From NCBI RefSeq assembly GCF_011745145.1, contig NZ_CP050191.1, positions 5,720,473 through 5,784,472 on the forward strand: a stretch of DNA of 64,000 nt, in the 5' to 3' direction. This document shows, one piece after another, positions 1 through 8,107 of the stretch (position 1 is the first letter of the stretch; every line of letters begins with the position of its first letter). Source of the stretch: Mycobacterium sp. DL440. GTDB lineage: Bacteria > Actinomycetota > Actinomycetes > Mycobacteriales > Mycobacteriaceae. A model generated the notes under the pieces. It saw nothing but the letters and a program-made list of their open reading frames with translations. It did not search any database and was not told the origin of the DNA. Both the position numbers and the translations under genes were made by a program.

Positions 1-1
1 G

Positions 2-358
2 ACGCAAGGCTTGGTCGGTCGCGGGGGCGACGGGTCGGCGGCCGCGTTCGGCTACGCCTCATCCAAACATGGTGTCGTGGGTCTGATGCGGTCGGCCGCA
101 CATGCATACGCCGAGCACAACATTCGGGTCAACACAATCCATCCCACCGGGGTGGCTACTCCCATGGTGCTCAACGAACACATGGGCCAGGTGTTCCAGG
201 AGAATCCGTCGGTGCCAAAGCTCGCGACCAACCTGCTGCCGGTTCCGTTCATCGAGGCCCAGGATGTCACCAACGTCGTGGTGTGGCTGGCCAGCGACAA
301 GGCTCGGTACATCACGGGAGCCACTCTTGCGGTGGACGCCGGCTTCACCGCCCTGTAG
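2..358 (+). CDS. Mycofactocin-type SDR oxidoreductase, C-terminal part (5' truncated)
   Basis: The reading frame is open from base 2, so the gene begins before the window and only the C-terminal ~118 residues are present. They hold the catalytic Tyr-x3-Lys of short-chain dehydrogenases (YASSK), the 'NTIHPTGVATPM' loop that follows it, and the ending 'YITGATLAVDAGFTAL'. That ending is characteristic of the mycobacterial SDR family thought to use mycofactocin with a tightly bound NAD. The missing half would carry the Gly-rich nucleotide site. The substrate is unknown; an alcohol in lipid or terpenoid catabolism is inferred from the neighbourhood. No hairpin is obvious before the next gene, 177 bases downstream. 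Confidence 0.85.
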   Translation, partial: TQGLVGRGGDGSAAAFGYASSKHGVVGLMRSAAHAYAEHNIRVNTIHPTGVATPMVLNEHMGQVFQENPSVPKLATNLLPVPFIEAQDVTNVVVWLASDKARYITGATLAVDAGFTAL

Positions 359-535
359 AGCGGTGAACGCACCGCGTGTTGCCGAACCCCTGCACCGCCA
401 TCGCCGGGCCTTTCTCGCCTGCCGAGGGGGACCTCCTGACACCGCCGCGTGATCGAACGGCCTGCTGTCCCCATTTTTGAGATGACGCAGACGTTTAAAC
501 CAACTATGACAGCGAACTGACAAAGGAGTGTAGCG

Positions 536-1552
536 GTGGCGGGTCGCATCAAGCTGGTCATCGGGGCCAGTGGGTTCCTGGGCTCGCACGTCGTACGCCA
601 ATTGGTCGAGAACGGAGAATCCGTACGGGTTCTACTTCGCCGCACCAGTTCCACCAGGGCAATCGACGATCTCGAGGTGGACCGCACGTACGGCGACATC
701 TTCGACGACACTGCGGTGCGCGAGGCGATGGACGGCTGCGACGACGTCTATTACTGCGTCGTGGACGCCAGGGCCTGGCTTCGCGACCCAACCCCACTGT
801 TCCACACCAACATTGATGGATTGCGCCGGGTACTCGATGTCGCGGCCGCCGCCGACTTACGTCGGTTCGTGTTCACCAGCACAATCGGCACCATCGCGCT
901 ATCCGAGAATGGCGGAGCTGCCACCGAGGACGAGCCGTTCAACTGGCTGGACAGGGGCGGGGCCTATATCCGCTCGCGCGTCGAAGCCGAGAACCTGGTG
1001 CTCGACTATGTGCGCGACCGCGGGCTGCCGGCGGTCGCACTGTGTGTGTCCAACACCTACGGTCCGGGCGACTGGCAACCGACCCCGCACGGGTCGCTGG
1101 TCGCCGCGGCGGCCGCGGGAAAAATGCCTGTCTACGTCAAAGAGATGGCGATGGAAGTGGTCGGTATCGAAGACGCCGCCCGGGCGTTGATTCTCGCCGC
1201 CGACAAAGGCCGCGTGGGGGAGCGTTACATCATTTCTGAACGGTTCATCACCGCTCGGGAACTGTATGAAACCGCGGCAGACGCCGCCGGAGCCAAGCGG
1301 CCGAGATTCGGGATCCCGCTCAAGGCGATGTACGCCTTGGGGTTTGGCGGAGATGTGGCCGCCGCCGTGCTTCGGCGCGACATGTTGCTCTCGACGTTGA
1401 GCGTGCGGCTGATGCACATCATGTCGCCGATGGATCACGGTAAAGCTGAACGGGAGCTGGGATGGCATCCCGAACCGATCCACCATTCAATTCGCAAAGC
1501 CGTGGAGTTCTATCGTGATCGAGCGGCCGCTGACCGTACCGCGACAGGGTGA
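536..1552 (+). CDS. NAD-dependent epimerase/dehydratase family protein (3-beta-HSD/DFR-like)
   Basis: A 338-residue extended SDR. The N-terminus has the Rossmann motif GASGFLGSH (residues ~10-18), and the order of segments matches dihydroflavonol reductase/3-beta-hydroxysteroid dehydrogenase-like proteins. The GTG start at 536 follows a good AGGAG ribosome site (524-528). The family usually reduces ketones or oxidises alcohols with NAD(P). The catalytic motif reads Y-I-R-S-R instead of Tyr-x3-Lys, so the usual lysine is an arginine, followed by the usual VEAE segment. This may be a family variant or may lower activity. The substrate cannot be told; a hydroxy- or keto-lipid is plausible from the neighbours. 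Confidence 0.8.
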   Translation: MAGRIKLVIGASGFLGSHVVRQLVENGESVRVLLRRTSSTRAIDDLEVDRTYGDIFDDTAVREAMDGCDDVYYCVVDARAWLRDPTPLFHTNIDGLRRVLDVAAAADLRRFVFTSTIGTIALSENGGAATEDEPFNWLDRGGAYIRSRVEAENLVLDYVRDRGLPAVALCVSNTYGPGDWQPTPHGSLVAAAAAGKMPVYVKEMAMEVVGIEDAARALILAADKGRVGERYIISERFITARELYETAADAAGAKRPRFGIPLKAMYALGFGGDVAAAVLRRDMLLSTLSVRLMHIMSPMDHGKAERELGWHPEPIHHSIRKAVEFYRDRAAADRTATG

Positions 1553-1566
1553 AGGAGAGCGGCCGA

Positions 1567-2007
1567 TTAGGCGGGTCCGAGCTTGAGGTTCTGGCAGAGG
1601 TCGGCCAGGGTTGACCGCAACTGCCCCAGGCGCCGTGGCCCGATGATGTCAGCGATCTCAGTATCGAGCCGCTCGCCGACCGCCGCGGCATCTGCCATCA
1701 TGTCGACACCTTGCTGGGTGTATCGCACGATCTTCGCGCGTCGATCATCGGGATCCGCGACTCGCTCGACATAGCCGAGCGCCACCAATTCGTCGACGAG
1801 TTGCCCGATGGCGTTCTTCGAGACATCCTGGGCGCGGGCGATATCGGAGATGCGACTGCCCTCCCACCCGAGGAAAACCATCAACCGGGCATGCGCGGGC
1901 CGCAGGCTGGTGTGGCCGAGCGAGTGTGAGCGTTCCAGGCTGGCGCGCATCATCCACTCACCGAATTCGATGGCGTGCCGCTGCAGAGAACTCGTCTGAA
2001 ATTGCAC
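1567..2007 (-). CDS. MarR-family transcriptional regulator
   Basis: About 146 residues with the winged-helix arrangement of MarR proteins: recognition segment 'ISDIARAQDVSKNAIGQLVDEL', then the wing 'VADPDDRRAKIVRYTQQG'. It runs opposite to the membrane-protein gene at 2122, and a 6-bp inverted repeat lies between them at 2081-2096, the usual layout of a MarR regulator controlling itself and its divergent target. The frame stays open further upstream, but that would overlap the neighbour; GTG at 2007 gives a family-typical length, with GTG at 2055 as the alternative. The effector is probably a small aromatic or lipid acid; that is inference only. Confidence 0.82.
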   Translation of the reverse strand: MQFQTSSLQRHAIEFGEWMMRASLERSHSLGHTSLRPAHARLMVFLGWEGSRISDIARAQDVSKNAIGQLVDELVALGYVERVADPDDRRAKIVRYTQQGVDMMADAAAVGERLDTEIADIIGPRRLGQLRSTLADLCQNLKLGPA

Positions 2008-2080
2008 GAGCTCGCGGTCTGTTCGCGCTGGGGCGCGAATCGGTTCGCCATTCACGTGGTTGACATTACAGCCAAAAATG

Positions 2081-2096
2081 GTGAAGCTACCTTCAC
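2081..2096. promoter_or_regulatory. Inverted repeat, candidate MarR operator
   Basis: GTGAAG-CTAC-CTTCAC is a perfect 6-bp inverted repeat with a 4-base spacer, in the gap between the divergent MarR gene and the AveC-like gene. It lies 25 bases before the GTG at 2122, where a bound dimer would block transcription. Binding by the MarR protein is inferred from position. Confidence 0.5.
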
Positions 2097-2121
2097 TAAT
2101 AGTCGAACCGGGAGTGGCACC

Positions 2122-3042
2122 GTGTTTTTCGCTTCGGAAGAGTTGGTACCGCCGGCCACGCTGGATCCCAGCGGAGTGTGGGTCTTCAACTGGGTGATAC
2201 CCATTGTGGGCAGCATCTTCATCGTGCTGGCCATCGCCGATGTCGCCCGCAGGCGACGGCTGACCTGGGGTTTTCTGTTCCTCTTCAACAGCATCGCCGT
2301 GTACTGGATGGAAACCATCGGGGACTGGGGGCAGCAGCTGTTCTACAGCCCGGCGTTCACCGAGCATCACCTTCTCGAGTGGTTGCCCCTCAAGACGCCC
2401 AATGACCCGCTGTTCATGCCGTTCGCGTATGCGGTCTATTGGGGTGTACACGCGCTGTTGGTGCTGTGGCTGAGTCAGTGGGTGGCCTCGAAGTTCGGCT
2501 GGAGCATGCTGAAATCCATGCTGGTGCTGGCGATTCCGGTCAACTACGTCTGGGATTTCGTGGTGGAGGGGACTGCCACGGCGATGGGATGGTGGACGTA
2601 TGACCCCGGTATCGGCCCAGTCCTGGAGTGGGGCAACGGTGGCCGGATCACGCTGCTATGGACCATTGGCATCATGTGCACGTGGCCCAACCTGATCGCC
2701 TACTGGGCGGGTAAGCCCCCGATCCGGGGTCTCAACCACCTTGAGCGGTTCTGCCGATTGGATCGATTCACCAGACCCAAATCGGTGCCTGGTGCGCCGG
2801 CGACCGGCGGCACCACCTCTCAGGGTGATGTCGCAGTGGCGACGGTGCCGACCCGGCTGACCAAAGAACAGGAGTTCGACAACTTCCTGAACTACGAGGT
2901 CACGATCCCACGGTGGCGGTTCGAACTTATGCGCCTGGGAGCGTGGTTCGTCGGCTTCCAGGTGACCTTCTTCATGTTCCTGGTTCTGCCGTTGGTGATC
3001 ATGCGGTGGGCAACCGGCTCCGTCAGCCCCTACATTCCGTGA
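2122..3042 (+). CDS. Multi-pass membrane protein, AveC-like spirocyclase family (tentative)
   Basis: About 306 residues with six likely membrane segments (near 20-42, 49-66, 97-119, 128-148, 176-196 and 277-300) and a polar loop before the last one. Tryptophan- and tyrosine-rich helices and motifs such as 'YWMETIGDW' and 'WDFVVEG' resemble mycobacterial proteins usually labelled 'spirocyclase AveC family'. AveC itself acts on the spiroketal of avermectin; what the mycobacterial relatives do is not established. The frame is open from 1975, but GTG at 2122 is preferred because GGGAG sits 7 bases before it and the longer version would overlap the operator. Followed after 14 bases by a 60-residue membrane peptide. 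Confidence 0.7.
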   Translation: MFFASEELVPPATLDPSGVWVFNWVIPIVGSIFIVLAIADVARRRRLTWGFLFLFNSIAVYWMETIGDWGQQLFYSPAFTEHHLLEWLPLKTPNDPLFMPFAYAVYWGVHALLVLWLSQWVASKFGWSMLKSMLVLAIPVNYVWDFVVEGTATAMGWWTYDPGIGPVLEWGNGGRITLLWTIGIMCTWPNLIAYWAGKPPIRGLNHLERFCRLDRFTRPKSVPGAPATGGTTSQGDVAVATVPTRLTKEQEFDNFLNYEVTIPRWRFELMRLGAWFVGFQVTFFMFLVLPLVIMRWATGSVSPYIP

Positions 3043-3056
3043 CTCGAGAGGATGAC

Positions 3057-3239
3057 ATGAACTCCCAACAGCGCAAACGTACGAGCATGAAGGACATGCC
3101 GGCCGAGTTCTTCCTCCCGCCGCAGAGCAACGCCGAATTGTGGGACGAGACCGTGAAGCTCGTCGCCGGCTGCGTAGCTTTTCTGGTGATCCTCGGTGTC
3201 ATCGTGGCCCCTACCCAGGGCATCGTCATATCGGTGTGA
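3057..3239 (+). CDS. Small single-pass membrane protein (60 aa), unknown function
   Basis: ATG at 3057 follows a strong GAGAGGA ribosome site, 14 bases after the AveC-like gene, so the two are almost certainly co-transcribed. The product has a charged, hydrophilic N-terminus (residues 1-35, with a Lys/Arg cluster) and one hydrophobic segment ('LVAGCVAFLVILGVIVAP') near the C-terminus. I do not recognise a family. Its position suggests a small partner or stabiliser of the preceding membrane protein. It ends 9 bases before the stop of the opposing SDR gene. Confidence 0.65.
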   Translation: MNSQQRKRTSMKDMPAEFFLPPQSNAELWDETVKLVAGCVAFLVILGVIVAPTQGIVISV

Positions 3240-3248
3240 GGTCGTCTG

Positions 3249-4166
3249 TCACCGATGCGTGGGCAACGGGCCCGCCAAGCCTCGCGGAGAGGCACCGTAG
3301 AGCCAGCTGGCCGCCTGGCCGATCTCGGAGAAGTCTAGCGAGACACCATCTTTGGAGTCATAGTGGCCGGGAGCTTCGGTAAACCCCTCGATCCGGCTGA
3401 GCTGGTGCCCGTTCACCCGCAGGATCTGGCCGGTCAGCCAGGATGATTCGGACGACTGCAGCCACGCCACGACCGCCGAACTGCGGGCCGGGTCGAGCGC
3501 GGGGTCGGCGGCCTGCTCACTGCCGAAGAAGTCTGCGCTGATCCGAGTGACCGCTAGCGGCGAAATTGCGTTCACCGCAACACCATAACGACGCGCTTCC
3601 ATGGCGGTGACCACCGTGAGGTTGGCGATCGCCGCTTTGGCGGCGCCGTACGCGCTTTGGCCGACATTGCCCCATAATCCCGCACCCGAGACGGTGTTGA
3701 CGATGTGCGCATCGAGCGGATTGCCGGCTTTCGACTGGGCGCGCCAGTATTCGCAGGCATGCCGGGTAACCGCGAACGTACCTTTCAGATGTACCGCGAT
3801 CACCGCGTCCCAGTCCGACTCCGACACGGTCGCGACCATGCCATCGCGCACGATGCCCGCGTTGTTGACGACCCCGGTCAAGGTGCCGAAAGCGTTGACG
3901 GCCGTCGAGATCATGTCGGCGACATCATCCCAGCACGACACAGAACCGGTGTGCGCCACGGCCTTGCCGCCGGCCGCCTCGATCTCGGCGACGACGTCCG
4001 CCGCGGGCCCGTCCCCGTCGCCGCCAGAACCGTCGCGGCCCACGCCCGGGTCGTTGACGACGACCGCAGCGCCTTGCTTGGCGAGTTCGAGGCAGTGGCC
4101 GCGGCCGATGCCTCGTCCGCCACCGGTTACCAGGACGACTTTTCCGGTCAACGGACTTGTCGGCAT
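3249..4166 (-). CDS. SDR family dehydrogenase, multifunctional-enzyme-2-like
   Basis: A 305-residue short-chain dehydrogenase: TGGGRGIGRG nucleotide motif (residues ~14-23), NNAG motif (~105), catalytic Tyr-x3-Lys in 'SAYGAAKAAIA'. The Gly/Asp-rich insert after the second strand ('NDPGVGRDGSGGDGDG') is typical of 3-hydroxyacyl-CoA dehydrogenases related to peroxisomal multifunctional enzyme type 2 and 17-beta-HSD4. A 3-hydroxyacyl-CoA dehydrogenase role in beta-oxidation of a bulky acyl-CoA fits, since it is the last gene of a leftward run including a CoA-transferase, two acyl-CoA dehydrogenases and an amidohydrolase. Gap to the upstream CoA-transferase is 6 bases. Confidence 0.85.
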   Translation of the reverse strand: MPTSPLTGKVVLVTGGGRGIGRGHCLELAKQGAAVVVNDPGVGRDGSGGDGDGPAADVVAEIEAAGGKAVAHTGSVSCWDDVADMISTAVNAFGTLTGVVNNAGIVRDGMVATVSESDWDAVIAVHLKGTFAVTRHACEYWRAQSKAGNPLDAHIVNTVSGAGLWGNVGQSAYGAAKAAIANLTVVTAMEARRYGVAVNAISPLAVTRISADFFGSEQAADPALDPARSSAVVAWLQSSESSWLTGQILRVNGHQLSRIEGFTEAPGHYDSKDGVSLDFSEIGQAASWLYGASPRGLAGPLPTHR

Positions 4167-4172
4167 CGTTCG

Positions 4173-5375
4173 TTATCTCCTTTTCTCTGAGAATAATTCG
4201 GTGATCAGACGTCGACGTTGCGACCAGTCCGCACCGCGTAGATCGGCGTATGCGGATTCGGTCACAATCATGTCCACATCGTGAGCAGGGGTGGATGCCG
4301 GCCGGCTCAGCTGTTCCACCAAGGGGGAACGCCCTCTCGTCGAGGAGGGGACGGCGATGATCGACAGTCCGCCGCAACTCATTCTGGCGGCGGCGCAGTA
4401 GTCAGGGTGGCCGCCGATCCCTCCGAACACCTTCTCGCCCACACCTTCGACGTTGACCTGCCCATATGGATCGATTTCGACGGCAGTGTTCACTGCGATC
4501 AGCGGTGCGCCGCGCGACAATCGGGTGAAGTCGTGGGTGTAGGCCAGTCCGCGCAAGATGGCGCGACCGTCGGCCCAGTCGTACAACTCCTCACCGCCGA
4601 ACAGGTACGTCGCTGATGGCGTCCCTGCCAGAAGCCCCCGCCGGTCGAGATCCACGACGCCATCGGTGAGCATGCCAGTATCGATCTGCAACGGCACTTT
4701 GGCCCGACGAAGCAGGGCGACACCGAGCTGTCCCGGGCCGTACTGCAGGCGGGCGCCATCAGGCGTCAAGGCCAGTACCGCGTCGGCCAGTGCCTCGTGA
4801 ACAGGCTCGGGGGCACGCTGCGGCGTGTGGAGGGGTCCGTTGCTGACGGTGCCGAGCACCTCGACCATTGACGGGTCCAGCGGCGGTTCAGCCGAAGCCG
4901 CTGGTGCGGTGGTGTCGACGACTGCCAAAGTCCTCGTCCCGCCCTCGATCACCGTGCGTTGCCAGGAAACCTCGGTGCCGAACTGTAGCTGTCCGTCGCG
5001 ACGAACCAGACTGGTGAGCAACAGCTGCGGCTGCAGCAGGTCGGTGAGAAGCGCGGGGATGGCGGCGAGTCGGGTCGGCAGGAATCGTGCCTTCGGGTCG
5101 CCCAACAGATCACGCACACCCCAGCCGGGCATCAGCGCAATCGCTTCGGTGAACGCGTCTACGTCCAGGCCGTCCAACGGCTCGGGCAGCCAACCCAGTA
5201 CCAGCCGCACGGATCCCACAGCACGTGCTGCGGTGCTGAGCACCGCCCCGATCGAGCTCCCATCGTCGAGGCGCTGCAGCTGACCCACGCCGTCGCCGAG
5301 GGCCACTGTCATGCCGGGCTGTAGCTCATCACGCAACGCCCTTGTCAGGACTGCTGCGGTCAAAGATTCTGTCAC
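4173..5375 (-). CDS. Acetyl-CoA hydrolase/transferase family CoA-transferase
   Basis: About 400 residues of a family I CoA-transferase of the acetyl-CoA hydrolase / 4-hydroxybutyrate CoA-transferase type. The C-terminal half carries the acceptor-site signature 'AVNTAVEIDPYGQVN', in which the Glu would form the enzyme-CoA thioester, and a Gly-rich 'VFGGIGGHPDY' loop. Such enzymes move CoA between acyl groups; a role in activating or recycling an organic-acid intermediate of this pathway is inferred. GTG at 5375 is chosen, giving a 28-base gap to the upstream gene; the frame runs further but would overlap that gene. Codon use looks like its neighbours. Confidence 0.8.
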   Translation of the reverse strand: MTESLTAAVLTRALRDELQPGMTVALGDGVGQLQRLDDGSSIGAVLSTAARAVGSVRLVLGWLPEPLDGLDVDAFTEAIALMPGWGVRDLLGDPKARFLPTRLAAIPALLTDLLQPQLLLTSLVRRDGQLQFGTEVSWQRTVIEGGTRTLAVVDTTAPAASAEPPLDPSMVEVLGTVSNGPLHTPQRAPEPVHEALADAVLALTPDGARLQYGPGQLGVALLRRAKVPLQIDTGMLTDGVVDLDRRGLLAGTPSATYLFGGEELYDWADGRAILRGLAYTHDFTRLSRGAPLIAVNTAVEIDPYGQVNVEGVGEKVFGGIGGHPDYCAAARMSCGGLSIIAVPSSTRGRSPLVEQLSRPASTPAHDVDMIVTESAYADLRGADWSQRRRLITELFSEKRR

Positions 5376-5403
5376 CGTATCGGTCTGCTCTTCGCGCAAG
5401 CGC

Positions 5404-6561
5404 TCATCGTGGCTCTTTGGGGAGCCCCAGCACACGCTCACCCAGGATATTGCGCTGAATTTCGCTGGTACCGCCCAAAATCGTCTGCGCTCGCCCGACG
5501 AGCATGTGATGCACCAGGTCCGCGGCATCACCGGAGCTCGTCGGATCGGTGCAGGCATCGGTGCCCAACACCTCGGTAGCCATGTCGCCCAGGTCGCGGT
5601 CGGTCTCCGAGGTCATCAGCTTGAGCACCGAGAATGCCGGCGATGTCAGGTCGCCCGAGTCGATAGCGCGCTGCCAGGTGAAACGCAGCAGCCACATCCG
5701 GGCCCACAGCCGCGTCATCGACCGCGACAGCACTGGGTCCAGCAGCCCGCGGTCACGGGCCGCGTCGACCATCTGCTCGTGCAGCTTGAACATGCCCACC
5801 GCCTGGGTACCCAGCGTCAGTCGTTCGCGTCCCAGCGTGACCATCGCCACCGCCCAGCCCTGCCCGACCTCACCGATCAGCGCCTCGTCGCCCAACTCGA
5901 CGTTGTCGAGGAAGACCTCATTGAACTTGCTTTCGCCGTCCATCTGGGTCAGCGGGCGCACCGTGACTCCCGGAATATCCATCGGCACAATGAACATCGA
6001 CAGTCCGTGGTGCTTGTCGGCGCCGGTGCGGGCGAGCAGCAGACCATAGTCCGCCGATGCTGCCGCCGAACTCCACACCTTCTGCCCGTCGACCTGCCAG
6101 CCGGTCTCGGTCCGCGCAGCCCGTGTACGCACGCCGGCCAGGTCCGATCCCGCGCCGGGTTCGGAGAACAGCTGGGTCCAGACGTCGTTGCCCAACCGGA
6201 TGCCGTCCAGGTAGCGATCTTTCTGGTCCTGGCTACCGAACTTGATCAGCACCGGGCCGACGAGATCGGCGCCGGTGATATTCAGTTGGCGCGGCACGCC
6301 GGCGCGGGCACATTCCTCGGCGAACACCGCCTGGTACGCCACAGATGCTGCAGCGCCGCCGAATTCGAGCGGCCAGTGCAGGCACGTGTAGCCATGGTCG
6401 GCGAGATAGCGGTGCCACTGCCGGCCCGGCTCGACGTCGTCCGCAGTGGGGGTGGGCCCGTAGTTCCGTAGACCCGCCGGTTTGTCCGCGTTGTCAAGAA
6501 ACTGACGGATGTGGGCGCGCACCGCGTCGATATCCTCGACGACGTCAGCGGAAGCCGACAC
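5404..6561 (-). CDS. Acyl-CoA dehydrogenase (FadE family)
   Basis: A 385-residue flavoprotein with acyl-CoA dehydrogenase order: N-terminal helical domain; middle beta domain with 'WTQLFSEPGAGSDLAGVRTRA' and 'VDGQKVWSSAA'; and C-terminal helical domain ending 'QTILGGTSEIQRNILGERVLGLP', which contacts FAD. It would oxidise an acyl-CoA to the 2-enoyl-CoA. Mycobacterial FadEs for bulky substrates often work as alpha2-beta2 pairs; this one has the intact FAD-contacting C-terminus expected of the alpha-type chain, and the gene at 8108 could be its partner. It lies between a small helical-protein gene and the CoA-transferase in one leftward operon. Confidence 0.9.
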   Translation of the reverse strand: MSASADVVEDIDAVRAHIRQFLDNADKPAGLRNYGPTPTADDVEPGRQWHRYLADHGYTCLHWPLEFGGAAASVAYQAVFAEECARAGVPRQLNITGADLVGPVLIKFGSQDQKDRYLDGIRLGNDVWTQLFSEPGAGSDLAGVRTRAARTETGWQVDGQKVWSSAAASADYGLLLARTGADKHHGLSMFIVPMDIPGVTVRPLTQMDGESKFNEVFLDNVELGDEALIGEVGQGWAVAMVTLGRERLTLGTQAVGMFKLHEQMVDAARDRGLLDPVLSRSMTRLWARMWLLRFTWQRAIDSGDLTSPAFSVLKLMTSETDRDLGDMATEVLGTDACTDPTSSGDAADLVHHMLVGRAQTILGGTSEIQRNILGERVLGLPKEPR

Positions 6562-6591
6562 TTCTACTCCTTGGCCTCGGCCGGGTCGCAG

Positions 6592-6834
6592 TCACTTCCC
6601 GTCCAGATAGTCGTTGTATTCGTTGTGGATCGATTCCATCGCGTGGAGCCGACGATCGAGCAGAGCGATCTCGGCTGGATCACCGGTACCCGTGGTGATT
6701 TCGTCGAGTCGGGCCCGAGTGCGAGCGATCTCCTCGACGAGGCGCTCGCGCGCTTCGTCCTTGGTGAGGAGATCCTGATCTGTCCAGTCCGACTGAGGAA
6801 GTTGGTCGATCCGTTCCACATCGTCTCCGGTCAT
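6592..6834 (-). CDS. Small helical protein (80 aa), paired with amidohydrolase
   Basis: An acidic, predicted all-helical 80-residue protein whose ATG overlaps the stop of the upstream amidohydrolase (ATGA), so translation is probably coupled. The central stretch 'DLLTKDEARERLVEEI' is matched by 'DLLTFGEAGERLRIEI' in the small protein at 27324-27632, which also sits beside an amidohydrolase of the same subfamily (11 of 16 identical). A function as a subunit or stabiliser of the amidohydrolase is inference from this repeated pairing; no known domain is recognised. Confidence 0.75.
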   Translation of the reverse strand: MTGDDVERIDQLPQSDWTDQDLLTKDEARERLVEEIARTRARLDEITTGTGDPAEIALLDRRLHAMESIHNEYNDYLDGK

Positions 6835-7982
6835 GCCACTCGCGGGAAGTTGTAGAACTGGCGCGCATTCAGTTCGACGATGCGATGAACCTCGTCGTCG
6901 GGCACCTTCTGTAATGCCTGCGCTGCGCGTTCACGGCTTTGTGGCCAGAAGGAGTCTGAATGCGGGTAATCGCATTCCCAGGTGATCTGGTCGATGCCCA
7001 CTGCATGGCGCATCTCCACGCCGAAGTCATCCTCGATGAAGCAACCGTGGAAGTGCTTCTTCCACAGGTATGTCGGCGGATGGTCCTGGTTGATGTTGTT
7101 GTAGAAGCGATGCTTGCGCCACACGCTGTCGGCGCGCTCCAGGATGTAGGGAATCCAGCCGATTCCGCCTTCGGACAGCCCGATCTTGAGGTCGGGGTGT
7201 CGGTAGAGGGTGTGGGAGAACAGCCAGTCGGTCAACGCGGTCATCGACATGGTGCCCATCAGGGTGATGAACACGGCGAACGGTGCGTCGGGAGCGATCG
7301 GTGGCGGGAACCCGCCCGACCCGAAGTGCTGGGCCAGCACCAGACCGGTTTCTTCCAGCGCTGACAGCAGCGGATCCCAGTGGTCGGAGTGCACCGACGG
7401 CAGTCCCAACTTGTCGGGCAGGTCGGGGAAAGTCACGCACTTGGCGCCTTTGGCCGCAACACGATGGATTTCCTTCACGCTGGCCTCGACATCCCAGAAC
7501 GGCAGCATCGCAACAGGGATGAAGCGGTCCGGCGCAGTGGCTGCCCACTCGTCGAGGTGGAAGTCGTTCCACGCGGCCGAGCAGAGTTTGGCCAGTTCTT
7601 TGTCGTCACCCTCGGCGAAGACCGCGCCGGCGAAGCGAGGGAAGGACGGGAAGCAGGTCATCGCCTGCACCCCGTCGATGTCCATGTCGGCCACCCGCGC
7701 CTTCGGGTCATAGCAGCCCGGGATCATGTCGTCGTAGCGCACCGGCTCGATGCCGTACTCCTCGGGCTTCTTGCCCGCGACCGCGTTGAGCCCGATGTAG
7801 GGGTAGATCCGGCCCTCGTACTCCCAGACCTGGCATATCTGGCCGGTGTCCGGACGTTCCCACTCGATGATCTTCGGCCCGGCCTCCAGATATTTGGTGG
7901 GCAGTCGATCACTCCACACCTTCGGGTGTTCGATCAGGTGATCGTCGACGGAGATCATTTCCATCCAGGGCTGCAACGGCAC
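6831..7982 (-). CDS. Amidohydrolase-2 family metal-dependent hydrolase
   Basis: A 383-residue TIM-barrel protein of the amidohydrolase-2 (ACMSD-like) type common in mycobacterial catabolic clusters. The N-terminus has the metal-site segment 'SVDDHLIEHP'; later come 'HSDHWDPL', 'AQHFGSGG' and 'ECDYPHSDSFWP', which supply further His/Asp ligands. The family does hydrolytic or decarboxylating C-C or C-N cleavage of ring-derived acids; the substrate here is unknown. It is closely similar to the protein at 27737 (both begin MPLQ and share 'GLNAVAGK.PEE' and 'MIPGCYDP.AR.ADMD.DGVQA'). A short AT-rich inverted repeat at 8037-8048 lies upstream. Confidence 0.85.
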   Translation of the reverse strand: MPLQPWMEMISVDDHLIEHPKVWSDRLPTKYLEAGPKIIEWERPDTGQICQVWEYEGRIYPYIGLNAVAGKKPEEYGIEPVRYDDMIPGCYDPKARVADMDIDGVQAMTCFPSFPRFAGAVFAEGDDKELAKLCSAAWNDFHLDEWAATAPDRFIPVAMLPFWDVEASVKEIHRVAAKGAKCVTFPDLPDKLGLPSVHSDHWDPLLSALEETGLVLAQHFGSGGFPPPIAPDAPFAVFITLMGTMSMTALTDWLFSHTLYRHPDLKIGLSEGGIGWIPYILERADSVWRKHRFYNNINQDHPPTYLWKKHFHGCFIEDDFGVEMRHAVGIDQITWECDYPHSDSFWPQSRERAAQALQKVPDDEVHRIVELNARQFYNFPRVA

Positions 7983-8036
7983 AGGTGCCTCCTCGTGGCG
8001 ACGCGGTCAAATGGGCTGCAAAAGAGAAAAACATTT

Positions 8037-8048
8037 AGTTATTTAACT
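8037..8048. promoter_or_regulatory. AT-rich inverted repeat upstream of the amidohydrolase operon
   Basis: AGTTA-TT-TAACT, a perfect 5-bp inverted repeat with 2-base spacer, in the 125-base gap before the leftward amidohydrolase gene. Position and symmetry suggest an operator; the regulator is unknown. Confidence 0.35.
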
Positions 8049-8107
8049 GTGAGTCTAGTCACCCTGGCGGAGGCGGGCAAGCGAATCCAGCCGGGGATAC
8101 TGCGAGG

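Noticed and set aside
52..711. Long antisense open frames at the start (also 59-601 minus)
   Set aside because: They lie opposite clear SDR and epimerase genes and have Arg/Ser/Pro-rich composition typical of high-GC shadow frames.
1975..2121. N-terminal extension of the AveC-like protein
   Set aside because: It would cover the operator and MarR start; a GTG with a good ribosome site at 2122 is better.
1567..2451. Long (294-residue) version of the MarR gene
   Set aside because: It would overlap the divergent AveC-like gene and its operator; the extra N-terminus has no MarR-like content.
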